From contig NZ_FOGU01000005.1 of the NCBI RefSeq assembly GCF_900111315.1, forward strand, positions 186,001 to 250,000: a stretch of DNA of 64,000 nt, written 5' to 3'. This document shows positions 16,206 to 25,081 of the stretch, piece by piece; position 1 is the stretch's first letter; every line of letters begins with the position of its first letter. Position numbers and translations under genes: made by a program. This DNA comes from Tranquillimonas rosea (GTDB lineage: Bacteria; Pseudomonadota; Alphaproteobacteria; Rhodobacterales; Rhodobacteraceae). Below the pieces are notes generated by a model. That model saw nothing but the letters and a program-made list of their open reading frames with translations. It ran no database searches and was not told the DNA's origin.

Positions 16206-17765
16206 CTAATTTTCAGGTTTCGAGGTCTTTTTTTCCTCATTCGTCTCGGCCGCGCCGTCGCCCACGATTTCGGCCTCGGGGACGTTCGGTGGGACGCCCG
16301 GCGCGGTGGCCGGCGCCTCGCCCTCGGCGGGCTCCTGCGGTGTCGCGTCGGCCTCGGTCGGAACCGGCCGGGGATCGGGCTCGGACACGCGGCCGACGAT
16401 CATCGGCAGCATCTCGGCAGCCCCCGCCGACATGACCACATCGCCCGTCGTCGGCACTTTCCAGGCGAGCGTGTCGAACGCCCCGCAATTGGAGCAGGTC
16501 GGCTGCCACGAGCCGTGGATGTTCTGGCACTTGTCGCAGACCCATTGCGGCCCGCGCGACGCGGTCAGCGCCCGCGCCAGCCAGCCGCGCACGATCGCCT
16601 CGTCCGCGCCCTCACCCTTGGCGATGGCCGCCATGATCGTGAGCGACCGCGAGGTCGGATGCGTCGTCGCCAGATCGCCCAGCGCCCGGCGGGCCTGGGG
16701 GAATTCCTCGGCGGCGATGTGCAGCTCGGCCAGCAGCAGCTTGGTCTCGGTGTGATCGGGGTTGATCTTGGTCAGGGTGCGGAACCGCGACAGGCGCTGC
16801 GCGGGCGTCTCGTCCGGCTTGATCTCGCCGAAGGCGGTCGCGAGATCGGGATGCGGCTGCACCTGCCACGCCTTCTTCAGGACGCGGGTGGCGTAGCGCG
16901 GCTGGTCGTTGCGGATATAGTGCCGCGCCGCCATGGTCGCCGCCGGGATCAGGTCGGGCGACAGGCGGTTCGCCTCGATCGCGGATTCGCGGGCTTCGAT
17001 CGACTTGCCTTCCTCGAACACGTCGCGCGCCTCGCTCAGGGCGAGGACGGCATCGCGGCGGCGGTGCACGTCGCGCGGCAGGCCGCCCGAGCGCGCCTTG
17101 GCCGACAGCGTCTTGCGCGCGCCGCTCCAATCGTGGCCGTTCGCCTGCAGGCGGAGCAGGATATCCTGTGTCTCTGTATGCTGCGGCTTCAGCGCGAAGG
17201 CCTTCTCGGCCAGCTTCAACGCGGTATCGGTGTCGCCATCCTCGAGCTTCTGTTTCATCAGACCGCGGACGCCGACGAAGCGCGTGCGGTCATCCTCCAG
17301 AAGCTGCTTGTAGACGACACCCGCCTTGTGCCGGTCGCCGACCATCTCGGCGGCCTGGGCGCGGATCAGGTTCGTCAGCTCGGGGCGGTGCAGATACCTC
17401 TCGGCCTTGGCGGCCTGATGCAGCGCCTCGCGCCCCTCGCCCGAGGCGAGCGCCAGCATCCCGTCGGCCAGCGCGCGGAAACCCTTGCGCTCACGGTTGC
17501 GGGAAAAGTACCGGCTCAGGGCCGTGTCGTCACCGTTCAGGAAGCGCACGAACGCGACAAGCAGACTGACCAGCTTCAGCACCAGCCAGACGGCGAAGAG
17601 CAGAAGCAGCGCAAAGATCGCCGCCTGGAGCGGCCCGAGGTTCAGCTCGAAGCCGGCGACGGCGATGCGGATCAGGCCATCCGTCTCCATCAGGTAGCCG
17701 GCGCCCAGCGCCAGCGCCGCGATCACGCAGACGAAGAGAACGATCTTCAGAAGGGACCAGAGCAT
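16206..17765 (-). CDS. hemY: HemY-type inner-membrane tetratricopeptide protein
   Basis: This 519-residue protein has two N-terminal transmembrane helices (about residues 5-25 and 42-65), then a long alpha-helical TPR-like domain. This is the HemY N-terminal domain family found beside porphyrin genes in proteobacteria; its biochemical role is unresolved, and it is distinct from Bacillus HemY. Near residue 420 is a four-cysteine zinc-ribbon-like element (CDKC then CSNC 12 residues later). The C-terminal tail is Pro/Glu/Ala-rich and probably disordered. It sits 11 bases after the mic60 stop, in the order hemD-mic60-hemY usual for alphaproteobacteria. Confidence 0.9.
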   Translation of the reverse strand: MLWSLLKIVLFVCVIAALALGAGYLMETDGLIRIAVAGFELNLGPLQAAIFALLLLFAVWLVLKLVSLLVAFVRFLNGDDTALSRYFSRNRERKGFRALADGMLALASGEGREALHQAAKAERYLHRPELTNLIRAQAAEMVGDRHKAGVVYKQLLEDDRTRFVGVRGLMKQKLEDGDTDTALKLAEKAFALKPQHTETQDILLRLQANGHDWSGARKTLSAKARSGGLPRDVHRRRDAVLALSEARDVFEEGKSIEARESAIEANRLSPDLIPAATMAARHYIRNDQPRYATRVLKKAWQVQPHPDLATAFGEIKPDETPAQRLSRFRTLTKINPDHTETKLLLAELHIAAEEFPQARRALGDLATTHPTSRSLTIMAAIAKGEGADEAIVRGWLARALTASRGPQWVCDKCQNIHGSWQPTCSNCGAFDTLAWKVPTTGDVVMSAGAAEMLPMIVGRVSEPDPRPVPTEADATPQEPAEGEAPATAPGVPPNVPEAEIVGDGAAETNEEKKTSKPEN

Positions 17766-17776
17766 GAAGGGCGTCC

Positions 17777-19222
17777 TCAGTTCGTGTTCAGGTTCGCGGC
17801 GAGATCATCGACGGCGGCCGTGGCTTCGACTCGGGTCTGTGCGGCCTCGATCCATTCGGACATCGCCTCGCGCCCAGCGTCCGGAAGCGAGTCCAGTTCC
17901 GAAAGAGCGTCCTCGATGTTGCCCTGGTCGACCGCCGCGCCGGCGCGGCTGAGCACCGCGTCGGGCCCGTCGCCCTCACGCGGCTCGATCGACCGGGCGC
18001 CGGTCTGCGCCTGAAGGAACTTGCCCACGCGGTCCATCATGCCGCCTTCTCCCGCCGTCGACTGCAGCGAGGCGTCGAGCGCGGCACGCGCCGCGTCGGG
18101 GAAGCGGCGCTGCAGCTGCCCGAGCGTCGCAAGTCCCGATCCCGCGGAATCGCGCAGGACGGCCGGTACCTGCGCGTCGGTCGCGCTCTGCAGGTCGGCC
18201 AGCGCCGTGTCGAACGACCCGCCGCCCTCGACAGCGGCCTGTACGCGCGTCAGCGCCGCGCGGGCGGTTACGGCCCGCGTCTGCGCCTGGGCTTCCTGCT
18301 GCATCTGCTGGGCCTGCTCTTCGGTCTCGGCGATCTGTGCGCGCTGGTCGTCAAGCTGCTGCTGCAACTCGTCGAGCTGGGATTCGTAGGCGCTCAGGTC
18401 CTGACCGGTGCCCCCGCCGCTCTGCGCAGCCTCCTCGACCTGGGCTTCGAGGCTGTCCATCCGCTCGGACATCTCGGTAAGTTGCTGCGCCAGTCCGGCG
18501 ACGCCCTCGTCGGCGGCCGCGCGCAGTTCGTCCAACGTTTCCTGCGGGACGCCACCCTCGGCCGGTTCAAGCCCGGCAACCTGGTTCTGGATTTCAGAGA
18601 CGGCGGACTGTATCTGCTCAACGTTCCCCGACAGCTCGGTCGTCTGCGAGGCCTGTTCGTCCAGGCGTGAGCCGAGCGACTCCAGCTCGCCGCTCAGTTC
18701 CGCCACCTGGCCTTCCTGCGCCTCGAGCCGAGCGACGGTATCGTTGCCCTCGTCGGAGACGGCGAAGGGACGGAATTCGGTGTAATAGGCAAAGCCATAG
18801 CCGATCACGCCGGCGATCAGACCGCCGAGGAGAAGCGTGACAAAGCCCGGCCCCTTGCCGATTCGCGCCTCGCCGTTGCCGGACGAGGGGGGCGGCGTCG
18901 GCGTGTTTGGCCCACCGCGGGCGGGGTCCGACGGCGTCGTGTCGGCCTCGGGCGTCGCCTCGGTGGCGCTTGTGCCCGATGCGGTAGCCTCTTCGCGCGG
19001 GTGTCCCGGCTCGTCCGAGGCGGCGTGTTCGCCGGTCACGGTGTCGTCCCCGTCGGTCTGTTCAACCGAGGCCGACCCGCCGTCCAGCGTGTCCGGCCGG
19101 TTCGGATCGGTGTCGTGCATCGCGTCCTCCGTCGTGCCGCTCACGCCGGCGTCGTCGGAGGTAAGGTCGGACGACCGATCGTCGGTGCGGCCACTGGAAG
19201 TCGGTTTCTTCGGTTTCGCCAC
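17777..19222 (-). CDS. mic60: Mitofilin/Mic60-like membrane-shaping protein
   Basis: This 481-residue protein has four parts. An acidic, Ser/Thr/Asp-rich disordered N-terminus of about 120 residues comes first. A single transmembrane helix follows (around FVTLLLGGLIAGVIGYGFAY). Then comes a long coiled coil with Gln/Glu/Leu heptads (roughly 160-330), and last a C-terminal helical domain with SELDSLPDAGREAMSEWI. This is the alphaproteobacterial homologue of mitochondrial Mic60, known to bend membranes and to affect intracytoplasmic membranes, and it is typically encoded beside hemY. The start is GTG at 19222, preceded by GAGAGGG. The hemD gene ends 57 bases upstream. Confidence 0.9.
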   Translation of the reverse strand: MAKPKKPTSSGRTDDRSSDLTSDDAGVSGTTEDAMHDTDPNRPDTLDGGSASVEQTDGDDTVTGEHAASDEPGHPREEATASGTSATEATPEADTTPSDPARGGPNTPTPPPSSGNGEARIGKGPGFVTLLLGGLIAGVIGYGFAYYTEFRPFAVSDEGNDTVARLEAQEGQVAELSGELESLGSRLDEQASQTTELSGNVEQIQSAVSEIQNQVAGLEPAEGGVPQETLDELRAAADEGVAGLAQQLTEMSERMDSLEAQVEEAAQSGGGTGQDLSAYESQLDELQQQLDDQRAQIAETEEQAQQMQQEAQAQTRAVTARAALTRVQAAVEGGGSFDTALADLQSATDAQVPAVLRDSAGSGLATLGQLQRRFPDAARAALDASLQSTAGEGGMMDRVGKFLQAQTGARSIEPREGDGPDAVLSRAGAAVDQGNIEDALSELDSLPDAGREAMSEWIEAAQTRVEATAAVDDLAANLNTN

Positions 19223-19279
19223 GATACTGAGCCCTCTCCGCTATCCGTCAGCCCGCAATGTCTGTTCTTTCGGCGCAGC

Positions 19280-19984
19280 TTAGCCCCCCGGCCCACTGCC
19301 AACAAGGCCGCGCTCCCGACAGGCCGAAATCGCCGCGATCATGCCCGCCGCGTCCGGGCTGGCCACGATCTCGGCCGGGGCGGTCCATGCCTCGGCCACC
19401 GCCGGGCTGAGCGCAAGGGCCCGGATTGCGGCGCCCCGAGGCACCTGGGCCCCCAGAATACGGGCCGAACGCGGGGAAAACAGGGGCGCGACCACCGGAT
19501 CGCCCTGCCCGAGCCGCCGTATCGCCGCGTCGGTCAGAGGGGCGGTCTGCTGGTCGTAGACGATGGCCTCGTCCACCGTCAGGCCGGCGGCCCGCAGGTA
19601 ACCGGCCAGGTCGCCCGCGACATGTCTGCCCCGCAGATGCACCAGGGGCCGATCCGGCCGGTCGGCCAACAGGCTGTCCGCCAGCGCAGTGACGTCGCCC
19701 TCGGCCGCGCGACAGTCGAACCCTGCGGTTCGGGCGACGGCGGCCGTCCGTGCGCCCACCGCCCAGGCCGGACCGCTCCCCTGGCCAAGAGCAAGCACCG
19801 CGTTCTGCGAAGTGAATAGGGGGACCCGGCCCGACAGGGATGGCGCGGACAGGTGGCGGATCGACAGGATCGGCGAAAACAGGATCGGCCCGACCCAGGC
19901 CTCCGCCAGCCGGCAGCGAAGCCCGAACAGGCGGTTCTGCGGCTCTGGCCGGGTCAGAAGCAGGCAGGGCGGAGCGTCCGGCAC
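19280..19984 (-). CDS. hemD: Uroporphyrinogen-III synthase
   Basis: This roughly 234-residue HemD-family protein closes hydroxymethylbilane to uroporphyrinogen III. HemD is poorly conserved, but the start LLLTRPEP, the mid-protein FTSQNAV, the segment VYDQQT and the late [11 protein letters not shown] match the family. Two tandem GTG codons (19987 and 19984) follow GAGGAGG; 19984 gives the better 7-base spacing. The much longer upstream frame overlaps tsaD and is not coding. The gene heads hemD-mic60-hemY and diverges from tsaD by 80 bases. The partner gene hemC is not present here. Confidence 0.85.
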   Translation of the reverse strand: MPDAPPCLLLTRPEPQNRLFGLRCRLAEAWVGPILFSPILSIRHLSAPSLSGRVPLFTSQNAVLALGQGSGPAWAVGARTAAVARTAGFDCRAAEGDVTALADSLLADRPDRPLVHLRGRHVAGDLAGYLRAAGLTVDEAIVYDQQTAPLTDAAIRRLGQGDPVVAPLFSPRSARILGAQVPRGAAIRALALSPAVAEAWTAPAEIVASPDAAGMIAAISACRERGLVGSGPGG

Positions 19985-20064
19985 CACGGGGCCTCCTCGG
20001 GCAAGGATTGTGCGCGACTGCGGCCTCTGGTAGCGGCAGGCGATCCCGCAGGCAATCGGCCGCC

Positions 20065-21156
20065 ATGTCCCGCACCCTGACCCTTCTCGGCATCGAAAGC
20101 AGCTGTGACGACACGGCCGCCGCCGTCGTGCGCGCCACGGGCGATCCGAAAATCCTGTCGAGCGTGGTGATCGGGCAGACCGCGCTGCACGGCTCTTATG
20201 GTGGCGTCGTGCCTGAAATCGCGGCCCGTGCCCATGCCGAGAAACTCGACGATTGCGTGTCCGAGGCACTGGATCGCGCAGGGCTTGCCCTGGGGCAAAT
20301 GGACGGCATCGCGGTGACGGCCGGGCCGGGGCTGATCGGCGGGGTGCTCTCGGGCGTCATGTGCGCCAAGGGTCTTGCCGCGGCGACGGGGCTGCCGCTG
20401 GTGGGGGTGAACCACCTGGCGGGGCACGCCCTGACCCCGCGGCTGACGGACGACCTGCCCTATCCCTACCTGATGCTGCTCGTCTCGGGCGGCCATTGCC
20501 AGTTCCTGATCGTCGAGGGCGCCGACCGCTTCCGGCGGCTCGGCGGGACGATCGACGACGCGCCCGGCGAGGCCTTCGACAAGACCGCACGCCTTCTGGG
20601 CCTGCCGCAACCGGGCGGTCCGTCGGTCCAGGCGGCAGCGGCAGAGGGCGACCCCGGACGGTTCCGGTTCCCCCGGCCCCTGCTGGACCGGCCCGGCAGC
20701 GACATGTCCTTTTCGGGGCTCAAGACGGCCCTGCTGCGCGAGCGCGACGCGCTGGTCGCGGCGCAGGGCGGTCTTTACGAACGCGACCGCGCGGACATGT
20801 GCGCCGGATTCCAGAGGGCGGTGACGGAGGTCCTGGCGGAAAAGACTCGGCGCGCGCTGGCCGAGTACCTTTGCCTCGCCCCCAGGCATCCGGCGCTCGC
20901 CGTGGCCGGCGGAGTTGCGGCGAACAGCTCGATCCGCGCCGCGCTGGACGCGGTGGCGCAGTGGGCCGGCGCCGCCTTCGTCGCGCCGCCACTGGCGCTG
21001 TGCACCGACAACGCGGCGATGATCGCCTGGGCGGGAATCGAGCGGATGCAGATCGGCCTCGTCGACGACATGACCCTCGCGGCGCGTCCGCGATGGCCCC
21101 TCGACAACGGCAGCGCCCCGATGCTGGGCGGCGGCAAGCGCGGCGCAAAAGCCTGA
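20065..21156 (+). CDS. tsaD: tRNA N6-adenosine threonylcarbamoyltransferase
   Basis: This 363-residue ASKHA-fold enzyme transfers the threonylcarbamoyl group from TC-AMP to A37 of ANN-decoding tRNAs, working with TsaB, TsaE (encoded at 28100) and TsaC. It shows the start [16 protein letters not shown], the metal-binding [10 protein letters not shown], the nucleotide motif [10 protein letters not shown], and late [13 protein letters not shown]. The ATG at 20065 is chosen because homologues begin at this point; upstream codons in frame overlap hemD. Confidence 0.97.
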   Translation: MSRTLTLLGIESSCDDTAAAVVRATGDPKILSSVVIGQTALHGSYGGVVPEIAARAHAEKLDDCVSEALDRAGLALGQMDGIAVTAGPGLIGGVLSGVMCAKGLAAATGLPLVGVNHLAGHALTPRLTDDLPYPYLMLLVSGGHCQFLIVEGADRFRRLGGTIDDAPGEAFDKTARLLGLPQPGGPSVQAAAAEGDPGRFRFPRPLLDRPGSDMSFSGLKTALLRERDALVAAQGGLYERDRADMCAGFQRAVTEVLAEKTRRALAEYLCLAPRHPALAVAGGVAANSSIRAALDAVAQWAGAAFVAPPLALCTDNAAMIAWAGIERMQIGLVDDMTLAARPRWPLDNGSAPMLGGGKRGAKA

Positions 21157-21222
21157 CCGGGCATTGCCCCCACAATCCCCGTGGCTAGACTTGCCCGCGA
21201 AAATCATAAGGACAGGACCCAC

Positions 21223-21495
21223 ATGCGCGCCGCCATCATCGCCCGTGACAAGCCCGACCATCAGACCGTCCGCCAGGAAACCCGCACCGCGCACCTTGCC
21301 TATATCGACGCGACGCGGGTGGTCGAACGGGCCGGACCGCTGCTGGACGACGCGGGCGACATGGTGGGATCGCTCATCATCCTGGACGTCCACAACATCG
21401 AGGCCGCCTGGAACTGGGCCGAGGGCGACCCCTATGCCAAGGCCGGCCTGTTCGAGTCGGTCACCGTTATGGAATGGAAACAGGTGATCGGCTGA
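21223..21495 (+). CDS. YciI-family protein
   Basis: This 90-residue protein has the ferredoxin-like dimeric YciI fold: the start MRAAIIARDKPD, the conserved HLAYI around residue 25, and the end block WAEGDPYAKAGLFESVTVMEW with the acidic-His active-site arrangement. The cellular role of most YciI proteins is unknown. AAGGA lies before the ATG, and the stop overlaps the start of the EVE gene by one base (TGATG), so the two are coupled. Confidence 0.9.
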   Translation: MRAAIIARDKPDHQTVRQETRTAHLAYIDATRVVERAGPLLDDAGDMVGSLIILDVHNIEAAWNWAEGDPYAKAGLFESVTVMEWKQVIG

Positions 21496-21914
21496 TGGCG
21501 TACTGGCTGATGAAGTCGGAACCCTCGGACTGGTCCTGGGACGACCAGGTCGCCAAGGGCGACACGGGCGAGGAGTGGAACGGCGTTCGCAATTACCAGG
21601 CCCGCAACAACATGCGGAAGATGGCGATCGGCGACCGCGCGTTCTTCTATCACTCGCAGAAGGACAAGGCGGTGGTCGGCATCGTCGAGGTCATCGCCGA
21701 GGCACATCCCGACAGCACGACCGACGACGACCGGTGGGAGTGCGTCGACGTCAAGGCGGTGCGCCCCTTCTCCCGACCCGTCACCCTTCAGCAATGCAAG
21801 GGGGATCCGCGCCTTTCCGAAATGGTGCTGGTGAACAGCACGCGCCTGTCGGTGCAGCCGGTGACCGAAGAGGAATGGCGGATCGTCTGCGAGATGGGCG
21901 GACTGCAGGATTGA
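21495..21914 (+). CDS. EVE (PUA-like) domain protein
   Basis: This 139-residue single-domain EVE protein starts MAYWLMKSEPSDWSWDD, then has WNGVRNYQARNNMR and FFYHSQ. EVE domains share the PUA/YTH fold and are thought to bind modified nucleic-acid bases. The pairing with a YciI gene downstream of tsaD recurs in alphaproteobacteria; here gpsA, often found between tsaD and yciI, is missing. The molecular role is not established. Confidence 0.92.
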   Translation: MAYWLMKSEPSDWSWDDQVAKGDTGEEWNGVRNYQARNNMRKMAIGDRAFFYHSQKDKAVVGIVEVIAEAHPDSTTDDDRWECVDVKAVRPFSRPVTLQQCKGDPRLSEMVLVNSTRLSVQPVTEEEWRIVCEMGGLQD

Positions 21915-21989
21915 CCGCGCAGCGTCCGGTTGTGCCCGGCGGCGCCACGAGGCTATGGCGCGGGCGAACCTTCGAAAGGACCCAGAGAG

Positions 21990-22583
21990 ATGGCCAAGCC
22001 GCCCCGCGCCTGGCAACGCATGCTGTCCGGTCGACGCCTGGACCTGCTCGACCCGACCCCGGTGGACATCGAAATCGAGGACATCGCCCACGGCCTTGCC
22101 TTCGTGGCCCGCTGGAACGGGCAGACGGCGGGGGATTTCCCCTATTCCGTGGCGGAACACTCGATGCTGGTGGAGACGCTGCATGGCCGGATGTGCCCCG
22201 ACGCGGCACCGCAATGGCGTCTGGCCGCGCTACTGCACGACGCGCCGGAATACGTGATCGGGGACATGATCTCGCCGGTGAAGGCCGCCATAGGGCCGGA
22301 TTACGGCGACCTGGACGATCGCCTGGCGCGTGCGATTCACATCCGCTTCGGACTGCCGGCGGCGATTCCGGCAAACGTGAAGAGACGGATCAAGGCGGCG
22401 GACAAGGTGTCGGCCTGGCTCGAGGCGACGCGGATCGCGGGCTTTGCCGAACGCGAGGCGACGCGGTTCTTCGGGCGACCGGATCCGAAAGTGATCGACG
22501 GGCTCAACATCGTGCTGCGCCCGCCGAAGGAAGTGCGCGCGGAGTTCACCGCGCGACACGCGGAGCTGTTGTCACAGTTCTGA
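21990..22583 (+). CDS. HD-domain phosphohydrolase (YfbR-like)
   Basis: This 197-residue metal-dependent phosphohydrolase has the HD residues at VAEHSM, LLHDAPE and KAADK. Sequence and length fit the HD family related to 5'-deoxynucleotidase YfbR, but the actual nucleotide substrate is not known. The ATG at 21990 follows GAAAGGACCCAGAGAG; an earlier in-frame start at 21930 is less likely. It forms a short plus-strand run after the EVE gene. Confidence 0.85.
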   Translation: MAKPPRAWQRMLSGRRLDLLDPTPVDIEIEDIAHGLAFVARWNGQTAGDFPYSVAEHSMLVETLHGRMCPDAAPQWRLAALLHDAPEYVIGDMISPVKAAIGPDYGDLDDRLARAIHIRFGLPAAIPANVKRRIKAADKVSAWLEATRIAGFAEREATRFFGRPDPKVIDGLNIVLRPPKEVRAEFTARHAELLSQF

Positions 22584-22605
22584 TCGTTCTGGTGGCTTGC
22601 GGCAG

Positions 22606-22746
22606 TCAGCGCTGCGCTCCGCCATTGACCGTCTTGCGGTCGGCCGGGAACATCGGGTTACGCGGCTTGCGCGTCGCGTATCCGTCCGGCTTGGGCGGGT
22701 TGAACAGGCTGGCGCGCATCAGGGTGTTTGCGAAGATTGTAAGCAT
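22606..22746 (-). CDS. Small uncharacterised protein (46 residues)
   Basis: This minus-strand frame runs from ATG at 22746 to TGA at 22606. It is preceded by AGGAGG with a 5-base spacer, one of the best ribosome sites in the window. The product begins MLTIFANTLMRASLFNPP. It continues with a basic, Pro-rich stretch (KPDGYATRKPRNPMFPADRK). It has no Cys and no clear signal peptide, although the first 15 residues are amphipathic. It diverges from the LysR gene at 22850 by 103 bases. I do not recognise the family; the strong ribosome site and the filled gap argue that it is real. Confidence 0.6.
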   Translation of the reverse strand: MLTIFANTLMRASLFNPPKPDGYATRKPRNPMFPADRKTVNGGAQR

Positions 22747-22849
22747 ATCGACCTCCTATGCCTTGCTGGTATCTCTGACATAGGTGGCTTGAAGAAATGT
22801 TACGACTCATGAAGAGTTCTCGGTTGTAAGCTGAACTTTCAGGGTCGAC

Positions 22850-23728
22850 ATGGACTGGCGCACCTTCCCCTCACTGAGCGCACTGCGCGCCTTCGAAGCG
22901 GCCTCGCGCACCGGCAGCCTCTCGGCCGCCGCGCGCGAGCTGAACGTCACCCATGCCGCCGTGGCCCAGCACCTGCGCACCCTGTCCGAGAGGTTCGGAC
23001 GCGCGCTGATGGTGCGCGAGGGACAGGGCATGGCGCTGACGGACGATGGCCGCGTACTGGCCGAGGCGGTGCGGGACGGCTTCTCGCGGATCGAGGCGGG
23101 CTTGGCCGAGCTGACCGACCGCTCGGCCGACCGGCCGCTGCGCGTGACGCTGACACCGACCTTCGCCGAGGCCTGGCTGATGCCCCGGATCGGCGAGTTC
23201 TGGTCGCGCCACCCCGAGATCGAGTTGTCGCTCGTGCCGTCGATGGAGGTGATGGACCTGCGACGCGAGGGCTTCGATCTGGCAATCCGCTTCGGCGACG
23301 GGTCGTGGCCGGGGCTCGAGGTGAGCCCGCTGGTGCAGGGGCCGTTCGTCGTGGTGGGGGCGCCGTCGCTCGTTCGGGGCCGCAACATCAAGGAGATGGG
23401 GCCGCTCGACTCCTACGCCTGGTATCTCTCGCGCGCTTCGCGGGAACAGACGGTATGGGGCGCGAGCCTCGGGCTCGACTTCACGCAGATGGCGGCGACC
23501 GAGATGCCGGACAACGGCCTGGCCCTGTCGGCCGTCCGCGCCGGATACGGCCTGTCGATCCAGGCCCGCGCGCTGGTCGAACGCGATCTGGAGGCCGGCG
23601 CGCTGCAAAGCGTCTACGAGGGAGAATCGCAGGGCCTCGGCTACTTCCTCGTGACGCAAAAGGGTGTGCCGTCGGAGCGGCTGGCGATCCTGCTCAAGTG
23701 GCTGCGCCGCGCGGCCCGCCGCAGTTAG
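22850..23728 (+). CDS. LysR-family transcriptional regulator (GcvA-like)
   Basis: This 292-residue regulator has an N-terminal winged helix-turn-helix (PSLSALRAFEAASRTGSLSA, then AARELNVTHAAVAQHLRTL) and a type 2 periplasmic-binding effector domain. The opening matches the GcvA/AmpR branch, which often controls amino-acid or beta-lactam genes. The likely target by position is the divergent small gene at 22746, sharing a 103-bp promoter gap, as is usual for LysR regulators. Its stop overlaps the regA stop on the other strand. Confidence 0.9.
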   Translation: MDWRTFPSLSALRAFEAASRTGSLSAAARELNVTHAAVAQHLRTLSERFGRALMVREGQGMALTDDGRVLAEAVRDGFSRIEAGLAELTDRSADRPLRVTLTPTFAEAWLMPRIGEFWSRHPEIELSLVPSMEVMDLRREGFDLAIRFGDGSWPGLEVSPLVQGPFVVVGAPSLVRGRNIKEMGPLDSYAWYLSRASREQTVWGASLGLDFTQMAATEMPDNGLALSAVRAGYGLSIQARALVERDLEAGALQSVYEGESQGLGYFLVTQKGVPSERLAILLKWLRRAARRS

Positions 23729-24294
23729 CGGGGGCTGCGCTTGGCGAGGATGCGTTGCAGCGTGCGCCGGTGCATGTTCAGCCGGCGGGCCGTCTCGCTT
23801 ACGTTCCGGTCGCAGAGTTCGTAGACCCGCTGAATGTGCTCCCACCGGACGCGGTCCGCCGACATCGGGTTCTCCGGCGGCGGCGGCAGCTCGTCGTCGC
23901 TGGCCAGCAGCGCAGCGGTCACGTCATTGGCGTCGGCGGGTTTCGACAGGTAATCGGTCGCGCCGATCTTGACGGCCGCGACGGCGGTCGCGATCGCGCC
24001 GTAGCCGGTGAGAACGACGATGCGGCTGTCGGGACGGCGTTCCCGCAGCACCTCGACCACGTCCAGCCCGTTGCCGTCCTCGAGCCGAAGGTCGATCACG
24101 GCGTAAGCCGGCGGACGGGCGGTGGCGACGGCCCGGCCGGCGGCGATGGATTCGGCGACCTCGACCTCGAATCCGCGTTTCTCCATCGCGCGGGCGAGAC
24201 GGCGGACGAAGGACTCGTCGTCATCCACCAGCAGCAGCGAGCGGTCGGGCCCGAGGTCTTGTTTCTGTGTCTGAGCCTGCGGCATGTCTTTCAT
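23725..24294 (-). CDS. regA: Redox response regulator RegA/PrrA/ActR
   Basis: This 189-residue response regulator has a receiver domain with acidic pocket VDDDES, phospho-acceptor Asp68 (VIDLRLEDG) and Lys118 (LSKPAD). A Pro-rich linker (PPPPEN) follows, then a Fis-type helix-turn-helix (SETARRLNMHRRTLQRIL) at the C-terminus. It is the global regulator of aerobic/anaerobic energy metabolism in Rhodobacterales and partner of RegB at 25082. The start at 24294 follows GGAG with a 7-base gap. It is followed on the same strand side by senC, completing the classical cluster. Confidence 0.96.
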   Translation of the reverse strand: MKDMPQAQTQKQDLGPDRSLLLVDDDESFVRRLARAMEKRGFEVEVAESIAAGRAVATARPPAYAVIDLRLEDGNGLDVVEVLRERRPDSRIVVLTGYGAIATAVAAVKIGATDYLSKPADANDVTAALLASDDELPPPPENPMSADRVRWEHIQRVYELCDRNVSETARRLNMHRRTLQRILAKRSPR

Positions 24295-24353
24295 GGCTTT
24301 GCTCCCCTGAGCAGAGACTTAGGCGACCGCCCCGTCGCGTCAATTTATCCCGA

Positions 24354-24983
24354 TCACGCCTGCTCGATCAGGCACGCGGACTGCTCTGCCATTTCTTCCG
24401 CCGTGACGCCCTCGCCGTCCGGGCCGGGGGCCCCGCGGAAGAAGCCGGCAAATCCCTCGTCGGGCAGCATGAGGTAGGTGAATACCGAATGGTCCATCAG
24501 GTAGTAATTGGGGTCGTCGCCCTCCTGCCGGGCATAGTACACCTTGTAGGCATTCGCCGCCGCCTTCACCTGCTCGGGCGATCCGGTCAGGCCCACCATG
24601 TCGGGATGCATGTAATCGGTGAACTCTCGCAGGATCTCGGGCGTGTCGCGCTCGGGGTCGACCGAGACGAAGACCGGCTTCACCTCGTGGCCGCGCTCGG
24701 CCAGCAGCTCGACCGCATCGGCGTTCCGCGCCGCGTCGAACGGGCAGACATCCGGGCAGAAGGTGTAGCCGAAATAGACCAGCGACGGCTTGTCGATGAC
24801 GTCCTCGTCGGTCACCGTCTCGCCGGTCTCGGAAACCAGCGTGAACGGCCCGCCGATCGCCGCCTGCCCGCCGGCGACTCTCCCCTGACCGCAACTGTCC
24901 TCACCGCTCAGGCTGACAAAGGCGATCCCGCCGATCATTGCCGCAACCCCCGTGGCCGCCGCGGCCGCGTATATCTTGATCAT
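24354..24983 (-). CDS. senC: SenC/PrrC/Sco1-family copper chaperone
   Basis: This 209-residue membrane-anchored thioredoxin-fold protein delivers copper to cytochrome c oxidase and affects redox signalling. It has a single N-terminal helix (residues 3-26), the copper motif Cys76-Pro-Asp-Val-Cys80 (FCPDVCPFD) and the distal His in YYLMDHSVF. The ATG at 24983 is chosen for its AAGAGGT ribosome site; the longer frame to 25103 overlaps the regB start. It lies between regA and regB, transcribed away from regB. Confidence 0.94.
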   Translation of the reverse strand: MIKIYAAAAATGVAAMIGGIAFVSLSGEDSCGQGRVAGGQAAIGGPFTLVSETGETVTDEDVIDKPSLVYFGYTFCPDVCPFDAARNADAVELLAERGHEVKPVFVSVDPERDTPEILREFTDYMHPDMVGLTGSPEQVKAAANAYKVYYARQEGDDPNYYLMDHSVFTYLMLPDEGFAGFFRGAPGPDGEGVTAEEMAEQSACLIEQA

Positions 24984-25081
24984 GCCTACCTCTTGTCCTC
25001 CGGCTATCGCGCCACATTGATCCGGTATCGAAGCCCTGCGTAGATCCCAAGCGGACACAATGCAGCAGGTAAACACGTGCG

